A stretch of DNA of 64,000 nt from Gilvimarinus polysaccharolyticus (GCF_001187555.1 NZ_LFIJ01000001.1:1638078-1702077), one strand, 5' to 3'; counted from the stretch's first letter, positions 17,400-25,596 are shown. Made by a program: numbers and translations. The notes: generated from the sequence alone by a model not told the origin.

Positions 17400-17685
17400 T
17401 GTAATCCCCCCATTACTAGCGGCCATATAAACGACGGAAAAGTAGCGCATTACCAAGTGACTATGAAAATAGGCTTTCGAATTGAGAACAGCTAAGGATC
17501 TTTAGCGCCTACTGGGCTGGGCCGGCGGCCAGTCTTGCATGTTATCGTCGATGAAAAAACTCATAAGAGCGCTATGATTATGGGAGACTAAGCCATAAAT
17601 TAAAGATTTTATTCTGTCGCAGATTCAACACCTCCACACCCAAGAATGCTTAATGCGCCATAAGTTTGATCTGACCCCATTTATT
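17399..17685 (+). repeat. Dispersed ~300-bp repeat, copy 2
   Basis: Direct-orientation copy of 13440-13742, from CTGTAATCC to CCCCATTTATT. It joins the truncated dodecin gene on its left side. On the minus strand both copies include a short frame related to FFIDDNMQDWPPAQPSRR followed by a stop. This could be the tail of a lost gene carried by the element, or chance. Confidence 0.85.
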
Positions 17686-17805
17686 CAGTACGGTTTAATA
17701 CACTGACAGAATCTGAGAAATTGTCATATTAGATCATGGAGGTCACATCAATTAAGATTTAAGGTCTAGCTTTATTATACGTGTAAAATATCAGAGCGCT
17801 TATAC

Positions 17806-17851
17806 AAAAAAGGGCTCGCTGCTCTCGTATTAAAGAAGCAAATCAAGCCCT
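17806..17851 (-). terminator. Likely terminator of the PEP-CTERM-like gene
   Basis: On the minus strand AGGGCT at 17851-17846 pairs with AGCCCT at 17816-17811, with further pairing inside (TTGCT with AGCAG), and a run of six T follows. It lies 45 bases after the stop at 17896. Confidence 0.6.
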
Positions 17852-17895
17852 ATTCAAAGGTCAGCAATCAAGCATGCATTGCCTTTAATATTTTC

Positions 17896-18633
17896 CTAAG
17901 CGCGTAAACGAGAAGAATACCGACGAGCGACAAGCCCCATCAGTGCCACTAGTAAAACCAACCCCGGTATATTAAAAATAGGTAAAGGCGCCGGTGGCCG
18001 TGGAACCATCATCAAGGGAGAGACAACGTACAAACCTAAACTTGCCCCGGCGCATCCATTCCCACCAGTTAAAACACTAGCGGCCCATCTATTATCAGTC
18101 TCAGCGGCATTGCCAGCCAAGCAGCCATCACTAAGTGCATCATTCCCCCCTAGAGAGTCATCACCAATACCCGTGCTTCCACCCGTAAAGTTAAAGCCAG
18201 TCCAAATATTATTGGCATTTGGATTGCCTTGCTCATCAAAACCGATAGCTACATCTTGACTGTTGCTAAATAATTCAGCACGGTTATCGGCTACTTTATC
18301 ACCGTTTCGATTATAAATTGGGGCGTTCGTGTCACTAAAAGCAGAGGTGGTTACCAATGACGAATCATCATGACCATACAGCGTTGTCCAGCCGGCAATT
18401 AGGTCAGTAGCAGGATCATTTGCTTTTACCGTTGCAGCATAATTAACATAGGCCGCTGCTGTTTGTGCGCCGTTAATGGTATCACTACCGGCGAATATGA
18501 TGTAGAAGGTATCACCCGGCCCTAAACCAGGAGGCGTTAATATGCTCGGTGCCGTCACTTGACCTTGCGCACTCACTCCCACACCACACAATGCCAATAT
18601 TACAGCTAATGAAACCCAAAACCGCTTACTCAT
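17896..18633 (-). CDS. Exported protein with PEP-CTERM-like sorting tail
   Basis: A 245-residue protein: signal peptide (FWVSLAVILALCGVGVSAQG), a low-complexity Gly/Asn/Asp-rich body, and a C-terminal tail PRPPAPLPIFNIPGLVLL, VALMGLVARRYSSRLRA, i.e. a Pro-rich stretch, one transmembrane helix and an Arg cluster. This matches the layout of PEP-CTERM/IPTL-type exosortase substrates, though the PEP triad itself is not seen. The body speaks of no enzyme; it has two Cys pairs. The ATG at 18633 follows AAGGGG; upstream in-frame codons to 18684 are probably untranslated. No exosortase gene is in the window. Confidence 0.7.
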   Translation of the reverse strand: MSKRFWVSLAVILALCGVGVSAQGQVTAPSILTPPGLGPGDTFYIIFAGSDTINGAQTAAAYVNYAATVKANDPATDLIAGWTTLYGHDDSSLVTTSAFSDTNAPIYNRNGDKVADNRAELFSNSQDVAIGFDEQGNPNANNIWTGFNFTGGSTGIGDDSLGGNDALSDGCLAGNAAETDNRWAASVLTGGNGCAGASLGLYVVSPLMMVPRPPAPLPIFNIPGLVLLVALMGLVARRYSSRLRA

Positions 18634-18829
18634 GAGATACCCCTTATTATCAATGAACACTACCTGCTCCAAAATACCGCACATATTAAAATATTCGTGA
18701 GCAATAATAGCGCCAAATGTTGCCCCTCGCTAGTTTCTATATCTACCTGACTCTAGGACAACCAGAAATTTGACAATAACCGCCCACGCAACCAACTCTA
18801 GACATTCACTTAGCGCCTAGACTGTTGGC

Positions 18830-18992
18830 TGCATTCGCCGTATAAATTCATTCCTCGCAAATTTGTGGGCGCTTCTGCGAATCCATGCGCCCGCGGCAAA
18901 ACTGGCCCCGCAACCAAATGAAGTGTAATGGGGCTTAGTGAATCCATTCACGTCAACCGGTGCTAAACCTGACTCTCGCTGAACTTTCAGCG
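18830..18992 (-). repeat. Hairpin-rich repeat, diverged copy A
   Basis: It shares with copy B (19042-19227) the order: GCATTCGCCGT-like start, GCGCCCGCG core, ACGTCAACCGG, then TCGCTGAACTTTCAGCGA and an ACAAACAAAAA tail. It is the most diverged of three copies. No protein is encoded; open frames here are chance. Confidence 0.6.
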
Positions 18993-19041
18993 AAACAAAC
19001 AAAAACCTGCTTATCCAAGAAATAGGACTTCGTGTTCAGCC

Positions 19042-19227
19042 ATCGGCCTAGCAGGATGCATGGGGCACGTCCTTGTGCCCCACCCTGCGGGCAGCATCCG
19101 CTGTGCAAAATGGCTGTCCTGCCATTTTTAGGTCGCTCCTGCGCTCCATGCGCCCGCGACATTCGTGCATCCATGCACATCAACCGGAGCTAAGCCTCGC
19201 TCTCGCTGAGCTTTCAGCGAGAGCGAG
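19042..19227 (-). repeat. Hairpin-rich repeat, copy B, with perfect 14-bp hairpin
   Basis: It contains GCCTAGCAGGATGCATGG at the left and GTGCATCCATGCACATCAAC at the right, a core AAAATGGCTGTCCTGCCATTTT (stem-loop), then a perfect hairpin at 19196-19227 (CTCGCTCTCGCTGA / TCAGCGAGAGCGAG, loop GCTT). The core and flanks recur almost unchanged in copy C at 19557-19686. It lies just downstream of the intact tRNA-Ala and its terminator. Confidence 0.75.
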
Positions 19228-19233
19228 ACAAAC

Positions 19234-19271
19234 AAAAAACCCCCGTACTCTCGCGAGTACGGGGGTTTTTT
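19234..19271 (-). terminator. Terminator of tRNA-Ala
   Basis: A strong stem CCCCCGTACTC / GAGTACGGGGG with loop TCGC, flanked by six A on one side and six T on the other, so it can work in both directions. It starts eight bases downstream of the tRNA 3' end on the minus strand. Confidence 0.85.
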
Positions 19272-19278
19272 GTTTGTT

Positions 19279-19354
19279 TGGTGGAGCCTAGCGGGATCGA
19301 ACCGCTGACCTCAACACTGCCAGTGTTGCGCTCTCCCAGCTGAGCTAAGGCCCC
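19279..19354 (-). tRNA. tRNA-Ala (anticodon GGC)
   Basis: A 76-nt cloverleaf with encoded CCA. The acceptor stem GGGGCCT pairs with AGGCTCC (one G-T pair), the D-arm is GCTC..GAGC, the anticodon arm CAACA-CTGGCAG-TGTTG carries anticodon GGC (reads GCC/GCU, Ala), and the T-arm is AGCGG-TTCGATC-CCGCT. A strong promoter lies upstream and a terminator directly downstream, so it is a single-gene unit. Confidence 0.96.
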
Positions 19355-19367
19355 GAAAGAGGTGCGC

Positions 19368-19396
19368 ATAATAGGCGTGAGACGAAAAACTGTCAA
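19368..19396 (-). promoter_or_regulatory. Sigma-70 promoter of tRNA-Ala
   Basis: On the minus strand TTGACA (19396-19391), 17 bases, then TATTAT (19373-19368), about 13 bases before the tRNA 5' end. The GC-containing discriminator (GCGCACC) is typical of stable-RNA promoters. The same promoter, with a -10 of TATTAA, stands before the broken tRNA copy at 19741 (boxes 19756-19761 and 19779-19784). Confidence 0.85.
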
Positions 19397-19556
19397 GGCC
19401 TCAACCCAATAAATTTATGGGTTTTTGCGCCTATGGCTATCACTCAATCAATCTGTTTGATTTTCCAGCGCCTGACATACGCACTGTCTATGCTCTGTGG
19501 CTAATTTAAAGCACTAGCTCGGACTTCGATAAAAGTTAGGCACTGATAGAACCGTC

Positions 19557-19741
19557 GCCTAGCGGGATGCACTCGGGCCATCCATGGCCCTACGGGCGGC
19601 ATTCGCCGTGCAAAATGGCTATCCTGCCATTTTTAGGTCGCTCCTGCGCTCCATGCGCCCGCGACATTCGTGCATCCATGCACATCAACCGCTGATATCA
19701 ACTCTGCCAGAGTTGCGTTCTCCCAGCTGAGCTAAGGCCCC
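19557..19741 (-). pseudogene. Second tRNA-Ala(GGC) copy split in the T-arm by repeat copy C
   Basis: The 5' part, 19741-19687, reproduces tRNA-Ala: GGGGCCTTAGCTCAGCTGGG, anticodon arm CAACT-CTGGCAG-AGTTG, and AGCGGTT of the T-arm. Then about 118 bases of the repeat seen at 19042-19227 intervene, and the T-arm/acceptor resumes as ATCCCGCTAGGC at 19568-19557, after which similarity is lost. A functional tRNA cannot form. A duplicated promoter is still present upstream. Confidence 0.78.
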
Positions 19742-19869
19742 GAAAGAGGTGCGTTTTAATAGGCGTGAGAGGAAAAACTGTCAAGGCCTTCGATCAAGAA
19801 ATTCACCCCTTTTTGCCCCGACGATTACCTCTTACTCAATCTGTTTAATTTTCCCACACCTAAAGCTGC

Positions 19870-20290
19870 TCTGAGCGTAATCATGGACAGGAAAGACCCA
19901 ACAACCGGAATCTGGCACCCCACGGGGCCCCTGCGACTGAGCCGAGCGGAGGCCTATTTTTGTGGGTAAGCACGCATGGACGCGTGCGCAAGTATCGTCG
20001 CGCCAGGGAGGGCGCGTCGATACGGCCTACAAAAATCGGCCGGAGCGAGGGAACCCGAATCGCTACATGGATGTAGCTGAATAGAGCAACACAGGAGCAG
20101 TTGCCGAGGGCCAGACGCCGGGGTGGGCTTTCTTTTCGTTAGTTTTCTTTGCCCAAACAAAGAAAAGTGACTCGCCCGCCCGGCGACAAAGGGCGAGAAT
20201 TATAAAAAATCTAATTAAGAACAAAATGAGACAATTGGGAGCCAACCAGAACGCAGCCCCCAAAGAAGGATGCTCAGGCACATCCCTGTG
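19870..20290. repeat. Hairpin-rich intergenic repeat cluster downstream of gltX
   Basis: GC-rich non-coding DNA with several stem-loops: CCTATTTTTGTGGG against CCTACAAAAATCGG, CACGC-ATGGAC-GCGTG, CTACATGGATGTAG, and TTTTCTTTG-CCCAAA-CAAAGAAAA at 20143-20166, next to GACTCGCCCGCCCGGCGAC. This set closely resembles a long REP-like intergenic repeat widespread in gammaproteobacterial genomes. The open frames in it have no protein character. It may also end gltX transcription. Confidence 0.65.
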
Positions 20291-20303
20291 CCCACAAAAA
20301 ACA

Positions 20304-21800
20304 TTAATCCGCAGGATTACTTCCCAAAGCCGTATAGGCTTTCTCCAACTTTTTAAGCTGCTTCTTGCCCACTTCTCCCCAGATGTTAATCGCCTGGCGC
20401 AGTCTGGCGCGGCTCATATCTGGGCCTAATAGGGTCATAGAGTCCATAACCGAGAAGGACGCGGTGGTACCGGCGATAGCGATAAAGATAGGGGCCAAAA
20501 AGTCTTTAAGCTTGATGTCCATCTGCCCGGCCAAGGTTTTAAGGGCGTTGAAGATTTCATCGCGCTCCCATACTCGCAACGCCTCTAACCGCCATAGGGC
20601 GAATTGCAGCAGTTGTTTTTGCTCGTCCATGGTCAGGCGGTTTTCGGCAAAATGGGCTTCGCTAAGCGGCAGCTGGCCCGAGGCTAAAAAGGCCACTAGG
20701 GGCATAAAGTCGCCTAGGGTTTCCATGCGCGACTGGGCGTGGGGCAATACTTTTAACAGGTTGTCGCGGTTAAGCGCCCACTCACTTAGGCGGTCGGCCA
20801 GTTGCTCGGTGGTTAGGTCTTCGCGAATCCATAAACCGTTGAGCCAGCTGAGTTTTTCTACATCAAAGATGGGGCCACCAAGGCTCACGCGGCTGATATC
20901 GAAGTGCGCTTGCATGTCGGCAAGGGTGAATTTCTCACGCTCGTCGGGCATAGACCAGCCCATACGGCCTAGGTAGTTAAGCACCGCCTCGGGTAAAAAG
21001 CCGGCGCGTTGGTAGTACAGAATACTGGTGGGGTTTTTGCGTTTGCTGAGTTTGGATTTGTCGGTGTTGCGCAGCAGAGGCAAATGGCATAGCACGGGCG
21101 CTTGCCAGCCAAAATATTCGTACAGCTTTAAATGCTTAGGGGCCGAGTTGATCCACTCTTCGCCGCGAATCACATGGGTGATTCCCATCAGGTGGTCGTC
21201 CACCACGTTGGCCAAGTGATAGGTGGGCATACCGTCGGCTTTGAGCAGCACCTGCATATCCACTTGCGACCATTCGATGTCGATGTTGCCACGCAACATA
21301 TCGTCAATAACACAAACACCCTGTTCCGGGATTTTCATGCGCACCACGTAGGGCTCACCGGCGGCGAGTTTGGCCTGCACTTCTGCGTCGCTAAGCTTTA
21401 AACCGCGACCATCGTATTTAGGCGTCTCGCCGCGGGCTTGTTGTTCGCGGCGCATTTCGTCTAGCTCTTCAGAGCTGGCAAAGCAGTAAAAAGCGTGACC
21501 TTTTTCAATCAGCTCGTCGGCGTACTGTTTGTAAATACCCATGCGCTCGCTCTGACGGTAAGGGCCGTGCTCGCCACCGACGTCCGGGCCTTCGTCCCAC
21601 TCGATTCCCAACCAACGCAGACTGTCTAAAATCGCTTGCTCGGACTCTGGCGTGCTGCGGGTTTGATCGGTGTCTTCAATGCGCAGAATAAATTGGCCGC
21701 CGTGCTGGCGAGCAAAACATTGGTTAAACAACGCAATATAGGCGGTGCCGACGTGGGGGTCACCGGTGGGTGACGGCGCGATACGGGTGCGAACAGTCAT
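20304..21800 (-). CDS. gltX: Glutamate-tRNA ligase
   Basis: A 498-residue class I aminoacyl-tRNA synthetase that charges tRNA-Glu. The HIGH-type motif is [19 protein letters not shown] at residues 8-26, the glutamate-binding [18 protein letters not shown] region follows, and the KMSKS-type motif is [10 protein letters not shown]. The C-terminal α-helical anticodon-binding part is complete, and the length equals that of typical GltX. The ATG at 21800 is the only sensible start. Followed downstream by non-coding repeats; waaC lies upstream in the same direction with 29 bases between. Confidence 0.97.
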   Translation of the reverse strand: MTVRTRIAPSPTGDPHVGTAYIALFNQCFARQHGGQFILRIEDTDQTRSTPESEQAILDSLRWLGIEWDEGPDVGGEHGPYRQSERMGIYKQYADELIEKGHAFYCFASSEELDEMRREQQARGETPKYDGRGLKLSDAEVQAKLAAGEPYVVRMKIPEQGVCVIDDMLRGNIDIEWSQVDMQVLLKADGMPTYHLANVVDDHLMGITHVIRGEEWINSAPKHLKLYEYFGWQAPVLCHLPLLRNTDKSKLSKRKNPTSILYYQRAGFLPEAVLNYLGRMGWSMPDEREKFTLADMQAHFDISRVSLGGPIFDVEKLSWLNGLWIREDLTTEQLADRLSEWALNRDNLLKVLPHAQSRMETLGDFMPLVAFLASGQLPLSEAHFAENRLTMDEQKQLLQFALWRLEALRVWERDEIFNALKTLAGQMDIKLKDFLAPIFIAIAGTTASFSVMDSMTLLGPDMSRARLRQAINIWGEVGKKQLKKLEKAYTALGSNPAD

Positions 21801-21829
21801 AACAGTCTCTCGATTGAGTCAATTCAAAA

Positions 21830-22870
21830 TCATTTAATGGGGCGCTGGGCAATAAGCAATTGCCACAAAGCATCGGCACTCATGGCCTGTAAACACTGCG
21901 CTTGCGGGCCGCGATACTCGCGGTAGTGACACTCGCGTTTATAACATGGGGCGCAAGTAAAATCAGGCGTACCTTGTGCGGCTAGATGCACCGAACGCGG
22001 CCCGGTAGCGGCAATTAAATTTGGATCGGTGGGGCCGTAAGCGGTAACGCAGGGGCGACCTAAAGCGGCGGCGATATGCGCCAGGCCTGTGTCGTTGCAC
22101 AAAGCGCCTTCGGCGCGGTTTAACAAACCGGCTAATTCGGTTAAAGCTAAGCGCGGTAAAACGATGGCGTTATCTAGCCCTGCGGCAATTTGTTCGGCGC
22201 GTTCGCGCTCGGCCGGTGCGCCCCAAGGCAACAGTACATCTAAGCCCTGCCCGGCGGCTTTAACAATCAGCTCGCGCCATACGTTATCGGGCAAGCATTT
22301 GGTTTGCCAGCTGGCGTTGGTCACGGCTATTAAATAAGGCCGCGCAGTGACCGTTAGTGCTGGCCAAACAGCCTGTGTTAAACCAAAGTCGGGCGGCGTA
22401 TTGGGCAGCTCATAGCCAAGACCACGCGCAAACAGTAAACGCCAGCGATCAATCGCGTGAATGTCTTGGCTCACGGGTACTTGCCGACCATAAGCCCAGT
22501 GGGCGCCGTACTCGCGTACCGAGTGTTTATCGGGGCCCACTTTAGGGCCGCGTGCCATACGCGTTACCACGGCACTTTTAATACTGGTTTGGGCATCTAA
22601 CACTAAGTCGTAAGGTTCGGCGCGCAGCTCGCGCCAAAAGGCTTTTAGCTCACCGGCGCGCCAGCTTTGCCGCAGGTTGCGCTTCCAGCGCCGGTGGGCC
22701 GAACGAATCACCCGCTTGACCGCTGGGTGCCAGCTAGGCACATCGGCAAAGGCCTCATCGACTACCCAGTCAAACTCAATACCGGGAATAGCGCGCACTG
22801 CATCGCTAATAGCGGGCAGTGTTTGCACCAAATCGCCCATAGAACTGAGTTTTACCAAAAGTACGCGCAT
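21830..22870 (-). CDS. waaC: Lipopolysaccharide heptosyltransferase I
   Basis: A 346-residue GT9 glycosyltransferase that adds the first heptose to Kdo2-lipid A in inner-core LPS. The N-terminal MRVLLVKLSSMGDLVQTLPA and EFDWVVDEAFADV are characteristic of WaaC, and the nucleotide-sugar site is NDTGLAHIAAALGRPCVTAYGPTDP in the C-terminal Rossmann domain. A C-terminal Cys cluster (FTCAPCYKRECHYREY) is also typical of many WaaC proteins. The ATG at 22870 has AGG upstream and gives the canonical N-terminus; the frame is open 27 codons further. Confidence 0.92.
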   Translation of the reverse strand: MRVLLVKLSSMGDLVQTLPAISDAVRAIPGIEFDWVVDEAFADVPSWHPAVKRVIRSAHRRWKRNLRQSWRAGELKAFWRELRAEPYDLVLDAQTSIKSAVVTRMARGPKVGPDKHSVREYGAHWAYGRQVPVSQDIHAIDRWRLLFARGLGYELPNTPPDFGLTQAVWPALTVTARPYLIAVTNASWQTKCLPDNVWRELIVKAAGQGLDVLLPWGAPAERERAEQIAAGLDNAIVLPRLALTELAGLLNRAEGALCNDTGLAHIAAALGRPCVTAYGPTDPNLIAATGPRSVHLAAQGTPDFTCAPCYKRECHYREYRGPQAQCLQAMSADALWQLLIAQRPIK

Positions 22871-23042
22871 GACAACCTGTCGTTTAAAGCTGTTACTAAA
22901 TTTAAGTCTGGCACCCATACACCAGCGAATAAAGGCGGCATTGTACCGCAACTGCCGGCTGCTGGCGCGCCATAAGCGAGCGCTTTAACCCTAGCCTTTT
23001 AGTTATTCGCGATTGCCATTAAACAATATTTATATATTAGGC

Positions 23043-23072
23043 TTTACTAATTTAGAAAACTCTAATATAGTA
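23043..23072 (+). promoter_or_regulatory. Promoter and BigR-like operator of the sulfur operon
   Basis: A 12-bp inverted repeat, TACTAATTTAGA-AAAC-TCTAATATAGTA (23045-23072, 10 of 12 pairs), covers a sigma-70 promoter TTTACT (23043-23048) - 17 bases - TATAGT (23066-23071). Such AT-rich dyads are the operators of BigR/SqrR repressors. A bound repressor would block RNA polymerase directly, so autoregulation by the first gene is the natural reading. Confidence 0.7.
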
Positions 23073-23093
23073 ATCTCAAATAGGAGCAAATAC

Positions 23094-23399
23094 ATGCAAC
23101 AACAAATGTCACCAGAGCAACTCCAAGCCAACGCCGCTCAGGCCGCTGCGATGCTAAAAATGCTAAGTAATGAAAAACGCTTAATGATTTTATGCGCACT
23201 GCAAGCACAAGAGTTAAGTGTAAGCGAGCTGAACGCTCAGGTGCCTTTAAGTCAGTCGGCTCTTTCGCAACATTTAGCCGCACTGCGCGAGGCGGCTTTA
23301 GTAGATACCCGCAAAGACGGACAAAAAGTGTATTACCGCTTAAAAGGTAATGCCGCAAGCAAGATTATTGATGTACTGCAAACAATTTACTGCCCTTAA
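23094..23399 (+). CDS. ArsR-family persulfide-sensing repressor (BigR/SqrR-like)
   Basis: A 101-residue winged-helix ArsR protein: MLKMLSNEKRLMILCALQAQ, then recognition helix SQSALSQHLAALREAALV and wing TRKDGQKVYYRL. Two cysteines, Cys34 (MILCAL) and Cys100 (TIYCP), are placed like the pair that forms a di/tetrasulfide in BigR and SqrR. It would repress its own operon until persulfides modify these thiols. AGGAG is seven bases before ATG 23094. The downstream genes (rhodanese, TauE, persulfide dioxygenase) agree with the role. Confidence 0.88.
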   Translation: MQQQMSPEQLQANAAQAAAMLKMLSNEKRLMILCALQAQELSVSELNAQVPLSQSALSQHLAALREAALVDTRKDGQKVYYRLKGNAASKIIDVLQTIYCP

Positions 23400-23426
23400 T
23401 AGCAACGCAAATTTTGGAGATACGCC

Positions 23427-23978
23427 ATGAACACAGACAACAACTCAAGCAACACCACCCAGCGTCATTCGGCACAGCAAGTAGCCGAGCAACACAACAA
23501 CTGCTGCGTTATTGATGTGCGCAGTGGCGCCGAAGTGAACGAGTTGCATCTGCCCGGTAGTATTCATATTCCGGTCAACGAGATCCCCCCCGAGCGGGTT
23601 CGCCTTGCCCTGCATGAGGCTGGTAAAGCTGGCCAACCGGTTTACTTACTGTGCCAAAGTGGCAAACGCGCCGATATAGCCGCGAACACTCTGGCGGGTA
23701 AAATCGATGAGACGCTGATTATCGCCGAAGGGGGTGTAAACGCACTAAAAGACACTAACGCCCCGCTCGTAAGTGGCAACACAAACGTTATCTCGCTAGA
23801 GCGCCAAGTGCGTATTGGCGCCGGTGCACTGGTGTTTGTGGGGGTATTGGCCGGTTATTTTATTAACCCTGTATTTTTTGCTTTATCGGGCTTTGTTGGC
23901 GCCGGCTTAATGTTTGCCGGTATTAGCGGCACCTGCGCCATGGGTCTGCTAATCGCCAAAATGCCGTGGAATAAATAA
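23427..23978 (+). CDS. Membrane rhodanese (YgaP-like, rhodanese + DUF2892)
   Basis: A 183-residue protein. Residues about 13-115 are a rhodanese domain (CCVIDVRSGAEVNELHLPGS ... VYLLCQSGKRAD) with catalytic Cys76 in the CQSGKR loop. Residues about 122-175 are two transmembrane helices of the DUF2892 type (VRIGAGALVFVGVLAGYFI, GFVGAGLMFAGISGTCAMGL). This is the architecture of the sulfurtransferase YgaP. It likely moves sulfane sulfur between persulfides and acceptors at the inner membrane. Second gene of the operon, five bases before the exporter. Confidence 0.9.
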   Translation: MNTDNNSSNTTQRHSAQQVAEQHNNCCVIDVRSGAEVNELHLPGSIHIPVNEIPPERVRLALHEAGKAGQPVYLLCQSGKRADIAANTLAGKIDETLIIAEGGVNALKDTNAPLVSGNTNVISLERQVRIGAGALVFVGVLAGYFINPVFFALSGFVGAGLMFAGISGTCAMGLLIAKMPWNK

Positions 23979-23982
23979 GCTG

Positions 23983-24792
23983 ATGTTAAGTCTAATCATC
24001 GGCCTAACGATTGGCTTAGTGCTGGGCTTAACCGGCGCTGGCGGCTCAGTTTTTGCGGTGCCATTGCTGTTGTTATTTGCTGGGCTGCCGATGGGCGACG
24101 CCAGTGGTATAGCCTTAGGGGCGGTAGCGGCCAGTGCTTTTTACGGCAGTATTAACAATATACGAGGCAAGCAAGTGCTGTGGTTGCCGGCGTTATTACT
24201 GGGTGCGGGCGGTGTACTAAGCGCCCCGTTGGGCCAATATTTAACTACTGTAATACCCGAGCTATGGTTATTAGTGGGCTTTAACTTACTGGCACTAACC
24301 ATTGCCTTGCGAATGTACCTGCAAGCACAGCGCAGCCCACAACAAGCGGCGATTGTTAGGGCCAACCCACAACCCGATGCAGAAACCAGCCAAGCTTTGT
24401 GCCGACTAAGCCCCAGCGGCCGCCTACAGTTGCGCCTACCTTGCATTATTAGCCTTGGGGTTAGCGGCCTTGCGGTAGGCGTACTGTCGGGCTTATTTGG
24501 GGTAGGTGGTGGCTTTTTAATTGTGCCGTTATTGCTGGGTTTAAGTCAGTTAAAAATGGGCCAAGCGGTGGCGACCTCACTGGTTATTATCGCTGCTATT
24601 AGCTCGGCGGGGTTTGTCGGTTATTGGCACCGCAGCGTCACGCTCGACTGGGCATTGCTTGGGCTAATTGCCGCCGGCGGCATACTGGGAATGATTTTAG
24701 GCCAATACATTAGCCGCAAAATTGATAACGCCTTAGCGCAAAAGATTTTTGCCGTAGCGTTAATCGGCGTTTCATTGGCGAGCTTGTTGTAG
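23983..24792 (+). CDS. TauE/SafE-family sulfite/sulfur anion exporter
   Basis: A 269-residue integral membrane protein with about eight helices and the duplicated TauE/SafE glycine-rich motifs LGLTGAGGSVFAVPLLLLFA near the N-terminus and GVLSGLFGVGGGFLIVPLLL in the second half. In BigR operons this protein exports sulfite produced by persulfide oxidation. It lies between rhodanese and persulfide dioxygenase genes with minimal gaps, which supports that substrate here. Confidence 0.9.
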   Translation: MLSLIIGLTIGLVLGLTGAGGSVFAVPLLLLFAGLPMGDASGIALGAVAASAFYGSINNIRGKQVLWLPALLLGAGGVLSAPLGQYLTTVIPELWLLVGFNLLALTIALRMYLQAQRSPQQAAIVRANPQPDAETSQALCRLSPSGRLQLRLPCIISLGVSGLAVGVLSGLFGVGGGFLIVPLLLGLSQLKMGQAVATSLVIIAAISSAGFVGYWHRSVTLDWALLGLIAAGGILGMILGQYISRKIDNALAQKIFAVALIGVSLASLL

Positions 24793-24828
24793 CTTTATTA
24801 ACTCCGAACGTTTAGCGAGGTACACACA

Positions 24829-25524
24829 ATGATTTTTAGACAGTTGTTTGACAAAGAATCAAGCACTTATACTTACTTAATCGCCGATAAAAACACCCGC
24901 GAGGCGATGCTTATCGACCCAGTTATTGAACAACTTGATGGTTATTTAAGATTGCTTAACGAGCTTGAGTTACAACTAATATTAGCGGTTGATACCCACA
25001 CCCATGCCGACCACATTACCGCTTTAGGTAAATTGCGTGACGCTACCGGTTGCGCTGCTTATGTGGGTGCACAATCGCAGGCGAGCTGTGCCAGCGGGAC
25101 TTTTTCTGACGGTCAAATTTTAAGTGTTGGCGCACTGCGCATCACCGCACTTTATACCCCAGGGCACACCGATGATTCGTACAGCTTTTTATTGCAGCAC
25201 AACAATCAGCAATACGTGTTTACCGGCGACACGCTACTGATACGTGGCTCGGGCCGTACAGACTTTCAAAACGGTAGTGCCCGCGATCAATACCACAGCT
25301 TGTTTAACAAACTGTTAACGCTTGACGACAATACTTGGGTGTACCCAGGGCACGATTATAAAGGCTGGATGAAAAGTACTATCAGCGAGGAACGTGACAA
25401 CAACCCACGCTTGCAAGTGCGCGATATAAACGAGTACAGCGAGCTGATGGGGTCACTCAACTTACCTAACCCCAAAATGATGGACGTTGCTGTGCCGGCA
25501 AACAAAGCCTGCGGCAATCATTAA
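24829..25524 (+). CDS. Persulfide dioxygenase (ETHE1/Blh-like, MBL fold)
   Basis: A 231-residue metallo-β-lactamase-fold enzyme. The metal motif is THTHADH, with further ligands in PGHTDDSYSF, FTGDTLLIRGSGRTDFQ and PGHDYKGW; GRTDFQ-GS is characteristic of ETHE1-type persulfide dioxygenases. It oxidises glutathione persulfide to sulfite and glutathione using one non-haem iron. It is last in the BigR operon; the exporter encoded just upstream would remove the sulfite. TauE and rhodanese partners make hydroxyacylglutathione hydrolase an unlikely alternative. Confidence 0.92.
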   Translation: MIFRQLFDKESSTYTYLIADKNTREAMLIDPVIEQLDGYLRLLNELELQLILAVDTHTHADHITALGKLRDATGCAAYVGAQSQASCASGTFSDGQILSVGALRITALYTPGHTDDSYSFLLQHNNQQYVFTGDTLLIRGSGRTDFQNGSARDQYHSLFNKLLTLDDNTWVYPGHDYKGWMKSTISEERDNNPRLQVRDINEYSELMGSLNLPNPKMMDVAVPANKACGNH

Positions 25525-25596
25525 AACGGCCTTAACTTACTAAGCGCACCGTCATGCAGCAACTAATGGGGCAACTGTAGTACTAAAACTAAAAGA

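Noticed and set aside
18817-19183. Minus-strand frames of 61 and 76 codons
   Set aside because: They lie inside repeats A and B, and lack starts with ribosome sites.
19954-20281. Two overlapping minus-strand frames of 68 and 72 codons upstream of the gltX end
   Set aside because: They lie in hairpin-rich repeat DNA, have no ribosome site and read as low-complexity Arg/Ala/Pro sequence.
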